A stretch of 64,000 nucleotides of DNA, from assembly GCA_963774745.1 (NCBI GenBank), contig CAVZGE010000011.1, positions 1 to 64,000 of the forward strand, written 5' to 3'. The notes beneath the pieces were generated by a model. That model saw nothing but the letters and a program-made list of their open reading frames with translations, did not search any database and had not been told where the DNA came from. This document shows positions 24,987 through 33,990 of the stretch, in pieces. Source of the DNA: Prado023 sp963774745. GTDB taxonomy: Bacteria; Actinomycetota; Actinomycetes; S36-B12; CAIYMF01. The translations under genes and the position numbers were made by a program. Every line of letters starts with the position of its first letter. The first letter of the stretch is position 1.

Positions 24987-26075
24987 ATGGCCATCGACGG
25001 CGGGCCCGAGCTGGTCCAGCTGCTCACCCCGGAGGGGGTGCTGGTCGAGCACCCCGACTACGCGCTGTCGCTGACCGATTCCGCGTGGCGCCACCGCTAC
25101 GCGGACCTCGTGATGGTGCGCCGGCTCGACGCCGAGGCCACCGCCCTGCAGCGCCACGGCGAGCTCGGGCTGTGGGCACCCTGCCAGGGCCAGGAGGCGG
25201 CCCAGGTGGGCGCGGCGCGCGCCACCCGGACGACTGACCGCATCTTCCCGACCTACCGCGAGCACGGCATGGCCTACGTCCGCGGGGTCGACCCGGTGAC
25301 GCTCCTGGGGCTCTTCCGCGGCACGACGATGGGCGGCTGGGACCCGGCCGAGCACGGCTTCAGCCTCTACACGATCGTCATCGGCGACCAGACCCTGCAC
25401 GCCGTGGGCTACGCGATGGGCATCCAGCGCGACGCGACCGACGACGCCGTCGTGGTCTGCTTCGGCGACGGGGCGTCCTCCCAGGGCGACGTCGCCGAGG
25501 CGTTCGTGTACGCGGCGGTCAACGACGCACCGGTGGTGTTCTTCTGCCAGAACAACCAGTGGGCGATCTCCGAGCCGCTGGAGCGCCAGACCCGGATCCC
25601 GCTGTTCAAGCGGGCGGCCGGGTACGGGTTCCCCGGGGTGCGGGTCGACGGCAACGACGTGCTGGCGGTCGAGGCGGTCGTGACCGCGGCGCTGGACCGG
25701 GCGCGGCGCGGCGGCGGGCCCACGCTGGTGGAGGCGTTCACCTACCGCATGGGCGCGCACACCACCTCCGACGACCCGACCCGGTACCGGACGACGGCCG
25801 AGGGTGAGGCGTGGAAGCTCAAGGACCCGATCGAACGGGTGCGGGCGCACATCTCCCGCTCGGGGATCGCCGACGCGGCGTTCCTCGCCGAGGTCGACGC
25901 CGGCGCGGACGCGTTGGGTGAGCACATGCGTGCGGCGTGCCGGGCGATGCCGGATCCGACGCCGCTGTCGATGTTCGACCACCTCTACGCCACCGACCAT
26001 CCTGTGGTGGACCGGGATCGGGCATGGCTGGCGGCCTACCTGGCCGGATTCACCGACTCGGGACGGGGGCACTGA
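24987..26075 (+). CDS. 2-oxoacid dehydrogenase E1 component, alpha subunit
   Basis: A 362-residue thiamine-diphosphate subunit of a pyruvate or branched-chain 2-oxoacid dehydrogenase. It decarboxylates the 2-oxo acid together with the beta subunit. The ThDP motif GDGASSQGDVAEAF ... NNQWAIS is complete and the active-site HG pair lies in TYREHGMAY. The phosphorylation-loop region TYRMGAHTTSDDPTRYR is of the branched-chain type. GGGAGGAGG at 24971-24979 fits the ATG at 24987. It heads a three-gene operon with one-base spacing to the beta subunit. No E3 gene is present here. Confidence 0.93.
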   Translation: MAIDGGPELVQLLTPEGVLVEHPDYALSLTDSAWRHRYADLVMVRRLDAEATALQRHGELGLWAPCQGQEAAQVGAARATRTTDRIFPTYREHGMAYVRGVDPVTLLGLFRGTTMGGWDPAEHGFSLYTIVIGDQTLHAVGYAMGIQRDATDDAVVVCFGDGASSQGDVAEAFVYAAVNDAPVVFFCQNNQWAISEPLERQTRIPLFKRAAGYGFPGVRVDGNDVLAVEAVVTAALDRARRGGGPTLVEAFTYRMGAHTTSDDPTRYRTTAEGEAWKLKDPIERVRAHISRSGIADAAFLAEVDAGADALGEHMRAACRAMPDPTPLSMFDHLYATDHPVVDRDRAWLAAYLAGFTDSGRGH

Positions 26076-26076
26076 C

Positions 26077-27054
26077 ATGGCCGTGCTCACGATGGCCAAG
26101 GCGCTCAACGCCGGGCTCGCCGCCGCGATGCGCGACGACCCGAAGGTCCTGCTGATGGGCGAGGACATCGGGCGGCTGGGCGGGGTGTTCCGCGTCACCG
26201 ACGGGCTGCAGGCCCAGTACGGCGAGGACCGGGTGATCGACACCCCCCTGGCCGAGAGCGGGATCATCGGCACGGCGGTCGGCCTGGCCATGCGCGGGTA
26301 CGCACCCGTCGCCGAGATCCAGTTCGACGGGTTCATCTTCCCGGCGTTCGACCAGATCACCACGCAGGTCGCCCGGCTGCACCTGCGCTCCGCCGGCACG
26401 CTGTCGATGCGGATCGTGATCCGGGTTCCCAACGGCGGTGGGATCGGCGCCGTCGAGCACCACTCCGAGTCCCCCGAGGCGTACTTCGCGCACACGCCGG
26501 GCCTGCGGATCGTCACCCCGAGCACCCCGGCCGACGCGTTCATGATGATCCGCCAGGCGATCGCCCATCCGGACCCGGTGATGTTCTTCGAGCCGAAGCG
26601 ACGGTACTGGGACAAGGCCGAGGTGGACGTCGATGCCGCCCTGGCGCCGCTGCCCGAGCTCTTCTCCGCACGCGTGGTCAAGCGCGGCCACGACGCGACC
26701 CTGCTGTGCTGGGGACCGATGGTGCGCACGTGCCTGGATGCTGCCCTGGCCGACACCGACCGCGATCTCGAGGTCATCGACGCGCGCAGCCTCGCGCCGC
26801 TGGACATGGCCACGATCGTGGAGTCGGTCGGCCGGACCGGCCGGCTGATCGTCGTGCACGAGGCCCCGGTCGTGGGTGGTGTCGGCGCGGAGATCGCCGC
26901 CGAGGTGACCCAGGAGTGCTTCTACCAGCTCGAGGCCCCCGTGCTGCGGGTCGGCGGGTTCCACGCGCCCTACCCACCCTCGCGCATCGAGGAGATCTAC
27001 CTGCCCGACCTGGACCGCATCCTCGAGGCGGTCGACCGGTCCATGGCCTACTGA
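26077..27054 (+). CDS. 2-oxoacid dehydrogenase E1 component, beta subunit
   Basis: A 325-residue beta subunit of the ThDP enzyme. Characteristic segments are LMGEDIGRLGGVFRVTDGL, DTPLAESGIIGTAVGLA, EIQFDGFIFPAFDQI and GGGIGAVEHHSESPEAYFAH. The last resembles the mycobacterial branched-chain enzymes. The ATG starts one base after the alpha-subunit stop, so translation is coupled. Confidence 0.94.
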   Translation: MAVLTMAKALNAGLAAAMRDDPKVLLMGEDIGRLGGVFRVTDGLQAQYGEDRVIDTPLAESGIIGTAVGLAMRGYAPVAEIQFDGFIFPAFDQITTQVARLHLRSAGTLSMRIVIRVPNGGGIGAVEHHSESPEAYFAHTPGLRIVTPSTPADAFMMIRQAIAHPDPVMFFEPKRRYWDKAEVDVDAALAPLPELFSARVVKRGHDATLLCWGPMVRTCLDAALADTDRDLEVIDARSLAPLDMATIVESVGRTGRLIVVHEAPVVGGVGAEIAAEVTQECFYQLEAPVLRVGGFHAPYPPSRIEEIYLPDLDRILEAVDRSMAY

Positions 27055-27063
27055 GGAGGCGCC

Positions 27064-28530
27064 GTGCGCAACGAGTTCCGGATGCCGGACGCAGGCGAGG
27101 GCCTGACCGAGGCCGAGGTGCTCGCCTGGCGGGTGGCCGTCGGCGACGAGGTCGTCGTCAACCAGATCCTGCTGGAGGTCGAGACCGCCAAGGCCGCCGT
27201 CGAGCTGCCCAGCCCGTACGCGGGAGTCGTGGTCGAGCTCCTGGCCGCCCCCGGCGACGTGGTGCCGGTCGGGCAGCCGATCATCCGGATCGACGACGGT
27301 CGCGAGGACGCCCCGGCCGCCGCGGCGCCGGCTCCCGCCGCGCATGCGCCCGCCTCGCCGGCCTCCCCCGCCACCCCCGCCGCCCCGGCAACACCGGCCG
27401 CCGAGGGGGGCGCTGGGGCGACCACCGGTGAGCCGGCGCGCACCGCCGTCCTCGTCGGGTACGGGGTGAAGGCCGAGCAGACCCCGGTGCGCAGGGCCCG
27501 TCGGACGCCGCACGGGGCTGACCACGTCGAACCCGGACCCCCCGGCGAGCAGGGGCGCCCCGTCCGTCAGGGCGGGTTGGAGCTCGGGCGGGCGCTGGAG
27601 ACCCGGCTGGGCAGCGAGCAGGTGCTCGCCAAGCCGCCCGTGCGCCGCCTGGCCCGCGATCTCGGCGTGGACCTCACGCAGGTGGTGCCCACCGGTCCCG
27701 ACGGGTCGATCACCCACGACGACGTCGCGCGCGCGGCCGGGGCCGGGGTCGGGGGGCCGATCCGGGCCGGGGTCGGGGGGCCGATCCGGGTCGCACCCGC
27801 GGCCCCGTCGGTGCGTGCCGCGGATGCCGGGGGCAGCGAGGTCGTCCCCCTGACCCACGTCGGCCGGATGATGTCCCATGCGATGACGGCCTCGGCCTTC
27901 ACCGCCGTGCACGTCACCGAGTGGGTCGACGTCGACGTGACCGCCATGACCGCCCTCATCCGGGCTGCGCGTGCCCGCGAGGACCTGGCCGGCCTGTCCA
28001 TCACGCCCCTGACCTTCGCCGCGCTGGGCCTGGTGCGCGCGGCGCGGGTCCACCCGACCGTGAACGCCAGCCTCGACGAGGCCGGCGAGAACCTGCTCGT
28101 GCACCGCAGTGTCCATCTCGGGATCGCCGTGGACTCCCCCCGCGGGCTGATCGTCCCGCGGATCCCCGACGCCCAGGTCCTGGACCTGCGCGGGATGGGC
28201 GATGCCCTGTCCCGACTGGTCGAGACCGCCCGGGCCGGTCGATCCCGGCCCGAGGACCTGCGCGGGTCGACGATCACGATCACCAACGTGGGCGTCTTCG
28301 GGGTGGACGCCGGGACGCCGATCCTCAACCCGGGCGAGGTGGCGATCCTCGCCCTCGGCCGGGTGCTTGCCCGACCGTGGGTCGTCGACGGCCGGGTGCA
28401 AGCACGCGACGTCCTCACCCTGGCGCTGTCCTTCGACCACCGGGTCGTCGACGGCGCCACCGGGTCCCGGGTGCTGCGCGAGGTGGCCGACTTCATGGCC
28501 GACCCCGCCACCGCCCTGGCCCTGGGCTGA
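27064..28530 (+). CDS. 2-oxoacid dehydrogenase E2 component (lipoyl acyltransferase)
   Basis: A 488-residue core subunit. One lipoyl domain (residues 1-80) carries the lipoylated Lys in VETAKAAVEL; an Ala/Pro linker follows; the peripheral-subunit-binding domain is KPPVRRLARDLGVDL; the catalytic domain ends with FDHRVVDGATG (HxxxDG). A perfect 24-base tandem duplication in the linker after the binding domain encodes GVGGPIRA twice. The GTG at 27064 follows GAGGAGG. Converges on a hydrolase gene 31 bases away. Confidence 0.94.
   Translation: MRNEFRMPDAGEGLTEAEVLAWRVAVGDEVVVNQILLEVETAKAAVELPSPYAGVVVELLAAPGDVVPVGQPIIRIDDGREDAPAAAAPAPAAHAPASPASPATPAAPATPAAEGGAGATTGEPARTAVLVGYGVKAEQTPVRRARRTPHGADHVEPGPPGEQGRPVRQGGLELGRALETRLGSEQVLAKPPVRRLARDLGVDLTQVVPTGPDGSITHDDVARAAGAGVGGPIRAGVGGPIRVAPAAPSVRAADAGGSEVVPLTHVGRMMSHAMTASAFTAVHVTEWVDVDVTAMTALIRAARAREDLAGLSITPLTFAALGLVRAARVHPTVNASLDEAGENLLVHRSVHLGIAVDSPRGLIVPRIPDAQVLDLRGMGDALSRLVETARAGRSRPEDLRGSTITITNVGVFGVDAGTPILNPGEVAILALGRVLARPWVVDGRVQARDVLTLALSFDHRVVDGATGSRVLREVADFMADPATALALG
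27742..27789 (+). repeat. Perfect 24-bp tandem duplication inside the E2 gene
   Basis: The same 24 bases occur at 27742-27765 and 27766-27789, adding one in-frame eight-residue unit to a flexible linker. It looks recent because the two copies are identical. Confidence 0.8.
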
Positions 28531-28561
28531 CGGCCCTGGGCTGACTCCGGGCCGCGCCGGG

Positions 28562-29248
28562 TCACAGGGTGGCGAAGAACTCCACGACGATCCGCTGGAA
28601 GGCCTCCCGCCAGGCCGGGTCGGTCAGGGCGTGCCGCGCGTCCGGCTGGACCACGTGCACGGCTCGCGGAAGTGCGCCGAGGTAGGCCTCGACGGTGTCG
28701 TGGCTGATGACCTCGTCGTGCTCGGACTCGACGATGGTGACCGGACCACCGAACAGGCCGAGATGGGCCAGCGGCGTCGGCGCCGTGGTGGGGTCACCGG
28801 ACCGGCGCTCGCCGAGCACCCGATCGAAGCAGTCGTCGGCGTACAGGGCTGGGGCGCGCAGCAGCAGCCGCTCGACGGGCCGCAACGCGCTCAGCAGGAT
28901 GGAGAGGTAGGCCCCGTAGCTGGCCGCGCACACCCCGATCCGCGTCGGATCGACACCGGGGGTGGACGCGAGCCGGTCGTGGGCCGCCACGACGTCGGCC
29001 AGGTTCTGGCGGGGCGTCACCTGCGTGAGCCGGCCGGTGCTGTCCCCGTGGCCACCGAGGTCGATCGCCAGGCACGTCGCGGAATGGTGCTGGGACACAG
29101 CCTCGGCCCGCTCGACGTTCGTGGCCCCGCTGCTGCCCAACCCGTGCACGAACAGCACCCCTGCCCCGCTGGGCGCATCGGCGGAGACGAGGGTCCCCGA
29201 CAGGACGCGCCCGTCGCTGGGGAGGGTCAGTCGCTGGCGGGTGGTCAT
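28562..29248 (-). CDS. Alpha/beta hydrolase
   Basis: A 228-residue serine hydrolase-fold protein. LFVHGLGSSGAT forms the oxyanion loop, and CAASYGAYLS stands at the nucleophile elbow, where Ser follows CAA in place of GxSxG's first Gly. The acid is likely in VESEHDEVI and the His in PDARHALTDP. Substrate unknown; an acyl-ester or peptide hydrolase is possible. The ATG at 29248 is chosen because a longer frame would run through the upstream DUF1801 gene. It follows that gene by 26 bases. Confidence 0.82.
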   Translation of the reverse strand: MTTRQRLTLPSDGRVLSGTLVSADAPSGAGVLFVHGLGSSGATNVERAEAVSQHHSATCLAIDLGGHGDSTGRLTQVTPRQNLADVVAAHDRLASTPGVDPTRIGVCAASYGAYLSILLSALRPVERLLLRAPALYADDCFDRVLGERRSGDPTTAPTPLAHLGLFGGPVTIVESEHDEVISHDTVEAYLGALPRAVHVVQPDARHALTDPAWREAFQRIVVEFFATL

Positions 29249-29274
29249 GGGGTGCTCGCCGGACGGGCGCGCGG

Positions 29275-29709
29275 TCAGCCGGCTGCCTTCCGGACCAGGT
29301 CTGTGAGCGCCTCCTCGACCTCGTCGTTCATGGTCGTGACGGCGTACACGGTCGGCCACATGTCACCGTCGTCGAGGTGCGCCCACTCGTTGAACCCGAC
29401 CTCCGCGTAGCGCGCCTTGAACTTCGCCGTTCCCTTGAAGAAGACCACGACCTTGCCGTCCCGGGCGTAGGCGGGCATGCCGTACCAGGTCTTGGGGGCC
29501 AGGTCGGGCGCGCTGGCACGGACGACGGCGTGCAGGCGCTCGGCTATGGCGCGATCGGCCGGGGGCATCTCGGCGATCCTGTCCAGGCAGTCGCGCTCAT
29601 CGGCCTGCGCCTTCTTGGCACCCGATCCGCGGCGGGCGGAGGCCTTGAGCTCGGCCGCCCGCGCCTTCATCGCGGCGCGTTCCTCCTCGGTGAACCCGTC
29701 GTCAGCCAC
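29275..29709 (-). CDS. DUF1801 (YdhG-like) family protein
   Basis: A 144-residue protein. The first 45 residues are a charged Lys/Glu helix, and the rest matches the DUF1801 fold: MPPADRAIAERLHAVV, PKTWYGMPAYARDGKVVVFF and WAHLDDGDMWPTVYAV. These are small proteins of unknown role, some proposed to bind iron or nucleic acid partners. The start is a GTG at 29709 preceded by GAGGAGGAG. Confidence 0.82.
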   Translation of the reverse strand: MADDGFTEEERAAMKARAAELKASARRGSGAKKAQADERDCLDRIAEMPPADRAIAERLHAVVRASAPDLAPKTWYGMPAYARDGKVVVFFKGTAKFKARYAEVGFNEWAHLDDGDMWPTVYAVTTMNDEVEEALTDLVRKAAG

Positions 29710-29771
29710 AGCACTCCTCCTCGCACGGGGATTCTCTGCGCGCCGGCGGCGCCGGCGCTGTGATCGACGGC

Positions 29772-29817
29772 GACGGCGGTGGGTGGGCGGTCCGAAGTCC
29801 GCCCACCCACCGCCGTC
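29772..29817 (-). terminator. Strong terminator after the subtilase gene
   Basis: A perfect 19-base inverted repeat, GACGGCGGTGGGTGGGCGG (29772-29790) and CCGCCCACCCACCGCCGTC (29799-29817), with an eight-base loop. It begins ten bases past the frame-corrected stop of the subtilase gene. This supports 29827 as the true gene end. Confidence 0.8.
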
Positions 29818-29826
29818 AGCCGGGCG

Positions 29827-32800
29827 CTACTGGACGGTGCCCGACACGCACGAGTAGCTGGTGCCCTGGAACCCGCTGGACTCCAGCGTCGCGCAGTTCG
29901 TCCACGGGCCGCGCTTGCCGGTGGCTCGTGCATCGAACGTGACCGTCACGGACTGGGTCACCCCCGGAGTGGACGAGACGCGCAGTTCAGTGGCGGGAGT
30001 CGGCAGCGTGCCGACGCCGTCCACGTAGGCGTTGCCGCCGCTGGTGCCGAACTTGTTCTCCGCACCCACGGTGGCGAAGCCGACATCACCGTTGCCGGTG
30101 TTGGTCCCGTAGGTGAACGTGACGTCCTCGCCGGGCGTGCCCGCATCGGTCCCGATCCAGATCTGGAACGAGTGCTTGCCGGCCGCCCGGAGTACTCCGG
30201 TACGTTCTCGAAGTCCACCACGATCCAGGTGTCGACCCCGTCGGTCAGGGTTCCGACACGCATCGCCCCTCCGGCCCCCGGGTTCAGGTCGGTCCAGAAC
30301 CCGGCGAGGACGTTGTTCGGCAGCACCGGATCCGGGAGGTTCTGGTTGACGAAGTTGACGTCCGCCCCGGTTCCGCCGCCGATGACGGCGTACCCGTTGC
30401 TGACGACGCCCAGGCGCGTCCACGTCTCGCCGCCGAAGCTGAACGCCGGGACGTTGAAGTTGCTGATCGTCTCGTCCGCCACGCCACCGATCGGGGCGAT
30501 CCCGAACAGCGACAGGGGAAGGTAGCCGGCGGGCGATGTCCCGGCCGCGATGGCGACCTGCGGGGGCTGTGCCGCGGCGATGGTGCCCGAGGCCACGACG
30601 GTGTTGCCCGTCGCCGTGCCGCCGACCACGCTGGAGGAGACCAGCTTGAGCGACGGGGGAAGCTGGTCGCGCAGCGAGTAGTCCACGTCAGCGGACGTCG
30701 GGTTGGTCGCCGTCACCGTGCAGCTGGTCGTCCCTTGTCGGGCGAGGTCGGTCGGGGCGCAGGCCTTGGTGAAGGTCACCGACGCCTGGCCGCGCACGAT
30801 CGTGACCGGCATGTGCAGGACCCGGTTGCCGTTCTTCTGGGTCAGGGTGACGGTGCCGAAGCGGGTCTCGCCCAGCGGGACGCGGGATGCGTCGAGCGTG
30901 ATCGGGATGCTCGCAGTGCCACCTGCACGGACGTTCAGTGAGTTGGGCACCCTGATCTTGAAGTCAGAGGTCCCCGTCGACTCGAGCCGCCACACGGAGT
31001 TGGCGTCCAGGACGCTCGTGGCAGTACGCGTCACCGTGACCACCCCGGGCATCTTCGGGTAGTAGATGCTGGGGTAGTTGGCGTTGTACAGCGCAGCGCG
31101 GTTGGCCACGAAGTCTGCCCCGGTGGCCGCGAAGGTCAGGCCGGGATTGCCGGCCACGGTGAGGTCCACCCGACCCGAACCGGCGTCGAACGGCGTGAAC
31201 GGCGTCACCCCGTCCTCCTTGACCAGGCCCGCGGTCCGAGCCGTGGTCATGAGGGCCGACTTGATCTGGCCCGGCGTCCACGTCGGATGCAGGGCCTTGA
31301 GCAGCGCACCCGAGCCAGCCACCTGTGGGCTGGACATCGACGTGCCGGCGATTGCCTGGAACAGCTCACCCTGGGGGCCACCGGCGACCTCGACGTGCTG
31401 TGGCGAAGCACCCGCGAGGACCTGGACCCCAGGGGCGGTGATGTCGGGCTTGCTGATCCCCAGGGACTGTCCGGGACCACCGCGCGAGCTGAACGACGCC
31501 ATCACGTCGCCCTGCGCCGACCCCTTCACGCCAGGCGTGATGGTCGCCGCGGCAGAGGCGTTGCCGGCCACGAAGGTCAGCACCTGCTCGCCCTGGCTGA
31601 ACTGGATGTGGCTGGTCGGGACGAAGTGGTTGTCCGTCTCGAGGTCGGTCACGTTTGCGGCCTGGTTGTACAGGATCATCCCGACCCCACCACCATCCAA
31701 GACATTCTTGCCCTTGTCGACCCTGCCGTTGCCCCCGCGCTTGCAGACCACGATCTTGCCGGTCCACGGCCCGGGATTCGGCGGGGCGGACGTGCAGAAC
31801 GGGTCGCTGGTCGCCACGACGACCGGGGCCGGTCCGACGCCCGCAGTCAGGGAGGTGCCCGACAAGGACAGGGTCGCCCCGGCGTCACCAGTCATCTCGA
31901 TGGTGTTGACGAACCCCCGGTCGTGCGTGCTGGCAGCCACCGTCGTGACCCAGGGGCCGCGGTGATCGGTCGTGTCCGGGGTCGGACCCGAGTTGCCGGC
32001 CGAGGCAGCGACGAAGACCCCGGCGTTGTACGCGTCCAGGAACGCCAGCTCGACCAGGTCGCTGAAGGGGTTCGAGCCGCCGCTGACCGAGAAGTTGATG
32101 ACGTTCACACCGTTGGTGATGGCGCTCTGGACGGCCGCAGCGGAGTCCGACGAGAAGCATCCCTCGACGCCGCAGACCTTGAAGACCTCGACGTGGGCCC
32201 GCGGGGCGATGCCCGACACGGTCCCGCGCGGCTCCCCGAAGATGGTGGCCGCGACACCGCCGTTGCCCGCGGCCGTCGACGCCGTGTGGGTGCCGTGACC
32301 ATCGTCGTCCCGGGCCGTCGTGAACTCGCCCGGCTGCAGGCCGACCACGGCCTCGTAGGTGGACATGACGCGCTCGGCGCCGATGAGCTTGTTGTTGCAC
32401 GTGAAGGCGGCGCCCGGGTTGGCGCCGCCGGTGAAGTCGCAGGACCGCGTGCCGTCAGGAGCGGCCGGGGGTGCCGGGTAGGCCTTGCCCGAGGGATCCG
32501 GGTCGGCGAAGGACGGGTGCTCGGGCCACACCCCCGAGTCGAGCACGCCCACGATGACGCCCTCCCCGGCCTCCTCCTGGCCACCGAGTGACTCCCAGGC
32601 GGAGGTCGCCCCGATGAACGCGGGGCTGGCGTCGGTGTTCACCTTCAGCAGGACGTCCGGGTAGATGGCCTGCACGCCCGGTACGGCCGCGAGTGCGGTC
32701 ACCTCGTCGGGGGGCAGGACGACGGTCACTGCGTTGAGGACCAGGTCGACGTGGGTGACGGTCTTGGCGTCGCCCACCCGGGCGTTGAGGTCCTTGCGGA

Positions 32801-33152
32801 ACTTGTCCTGCTTCCCGCGCAGGTAGCTGCGGTAGGCCTTCGTGTCCTTGGAGTCCAGGTCCAGCTCGTCCTCGCCGCGGGCCTCGGGGTTCGTGGCGGC
32901 CAGGCCGTCCACCCCGCCGGTGTACGCCGCGACGGAGGCGTCGTCGAGCTTGACGACGACGCTGACACGTCCGTCCTTGGTCCGGGCAGCCTTCGCCATG
33001 TCGCCCACGATCGTCTCCGTGGGCTGCAGGCCGGTCGCCGAGAACCGGTCCTTGTCAGCGGATTCCACCGCCGTGGCCGGCAACGTCGCGCCGACCATCA
33101 CCAGCGGGACGCTCAGAAGCAGGACTCGCCGAATCCCTGGACCACTTCTCAT
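29827..33152 (-). CDS. Secreted S8 subtilisin-like serine protease (frameshifted near its C-terminus)
   Basis: A large exported protease of about 1,108 residues once the frame is repaired. It has a signal peptide (RRVLLLSVPLVMVGATLPATA), an I9-type propeptide (about 45-165) and a catalytic domain with Asp in GVLDSGVWPEH (about 200), His in DDDGHGTHTAST (about 283) and Ser in GTSMSSPQVAGSG (about 603). A PA domain is inserted between His and Ser; beta domains follow. The frame in use breaks at the GGG run at 30186-30188: it would end at 29958 with Arg/Pro-rich nonsense. The next frame continues KHSFQIWIGTDAGTPGED and stops at 29827 just before a terminator. One missing base restores it. Confidence 0.9.
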
Positions 33153-33368
33153 TTGGTGCCTTCCTGGAGGGAGGGCCCCTGACGCATCTCGGACGCCTGG
33201 GCACTCGGTGGGGTTGGAACCGTGCAGTCGCCCCGCACGCAGGGCTCCGTCGTCGCGAGCCGCACGTTAGGGCACCCAGACCACCAGCACAAGGGTTTCG
33301 GCTGACAACAGGTCGCAGCCGGGGCGAGTCGATGCCTCCGGCGAACGGTGCGTGCGGGGGTCGGTTGC

Positions 33369-33374
33369 TAGGCT
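33369..33374 (+). promoter_or_regulatory. Probable -10 box of the lipoprotein gene
   Basis: TAGGCT lies 25 bases before the ATG at 33400. It directly abuts an earlier in-frame ATG at 33376, so the later start with GAGGAG is the one that would be in the mRNA. Confidence 0.4.
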
Positions 33375-33399
33375 GATGGATGCCAGTGAGGAGTTCAGG

Positions 33400-33927
33400 A
33401 TGCAGAAGCTCGGCGTGCTGCTGGCGGGGGCGCTCCTACTCCTGGGCGGTTGTGGGGACAGCTCACCCGAGACCACGGACCCGTCCACCGGTCCGGTGAC
33501 CACCGCCACCCCCGGGGCGTCGCAGTCGACAGCGCCGTCAGAGTCGACAGCGCCGAGCGAGCCGACAGAGTCGAGGAGCCCCCAGCCCGTGACCGCAGCC
33601 ATCCCGACCGAACCGCTCTACGCCGCCGGCGACATCGAACCGGGCCTTCAGCCGCTCATCGACCAGGCCACCGCTGACCTTGCCGGCCTGCTGGGGGTCG
33701 ACGCCTCGGACATCACCACGCACGCCGCCGTGCTCGTGACCTGGCCGGATGCCAGTGTGGGCTGCCCGCGCCCGGGCATGAACTACCCCCAGGTCATGAC
33801 CGATGGATCGATCATCGAGCTGGCGCACGACGGGGTCGTGTACCGCTACCACTCCGGAGGACGGAGCGGACCGTTCCAGTGCCCGACGCCGTTGACGAGG
33901 GCCCCAGCGGGCACCGGCGCCGCCTGA
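33400..33927 (+). CDS. Secreted lipoprotein of unknown function
   Basis: A 175-residue protein. The signal ends in a lipobox (LLLLGGCGDSS), so it should be lipid-anchored outside the membrane. A Ser/Thr/Pro-rich tether of about 50 residues follows. The small C-terminal domain has WPDASVGCPRPGMNY and VVYRYHSGG ... FQCPTP, with two cysteines that could pair. I have seen this Cys-bearing domain in other actinobacterial lipoproteins but know no function. GTGAGGAG fits the ATG at 33400. Confidence 0.78.
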   Translation: MQKLGVLLAGALLLLGGCGDSSPETTDPSTGPVTTATPGASQSTAPSESTAPSEPTESRSPQPVTAAIPTEPLYAAGDIEPGLQPLIDQATADLAGLLGVDASDITTHAAVLVTWPDASVGCPRPGMNYPQVMTDGSIIELAHDGVVYRYHSGGRSGPFQCPTPLTRAPAGTGAA

Positions 33928-33990
33928 CGCGGGCTCAGTGGTCGCGGTCCTGGTTCGCACCTCGATGCGAAAGGTGACGCCCAACGCGCA

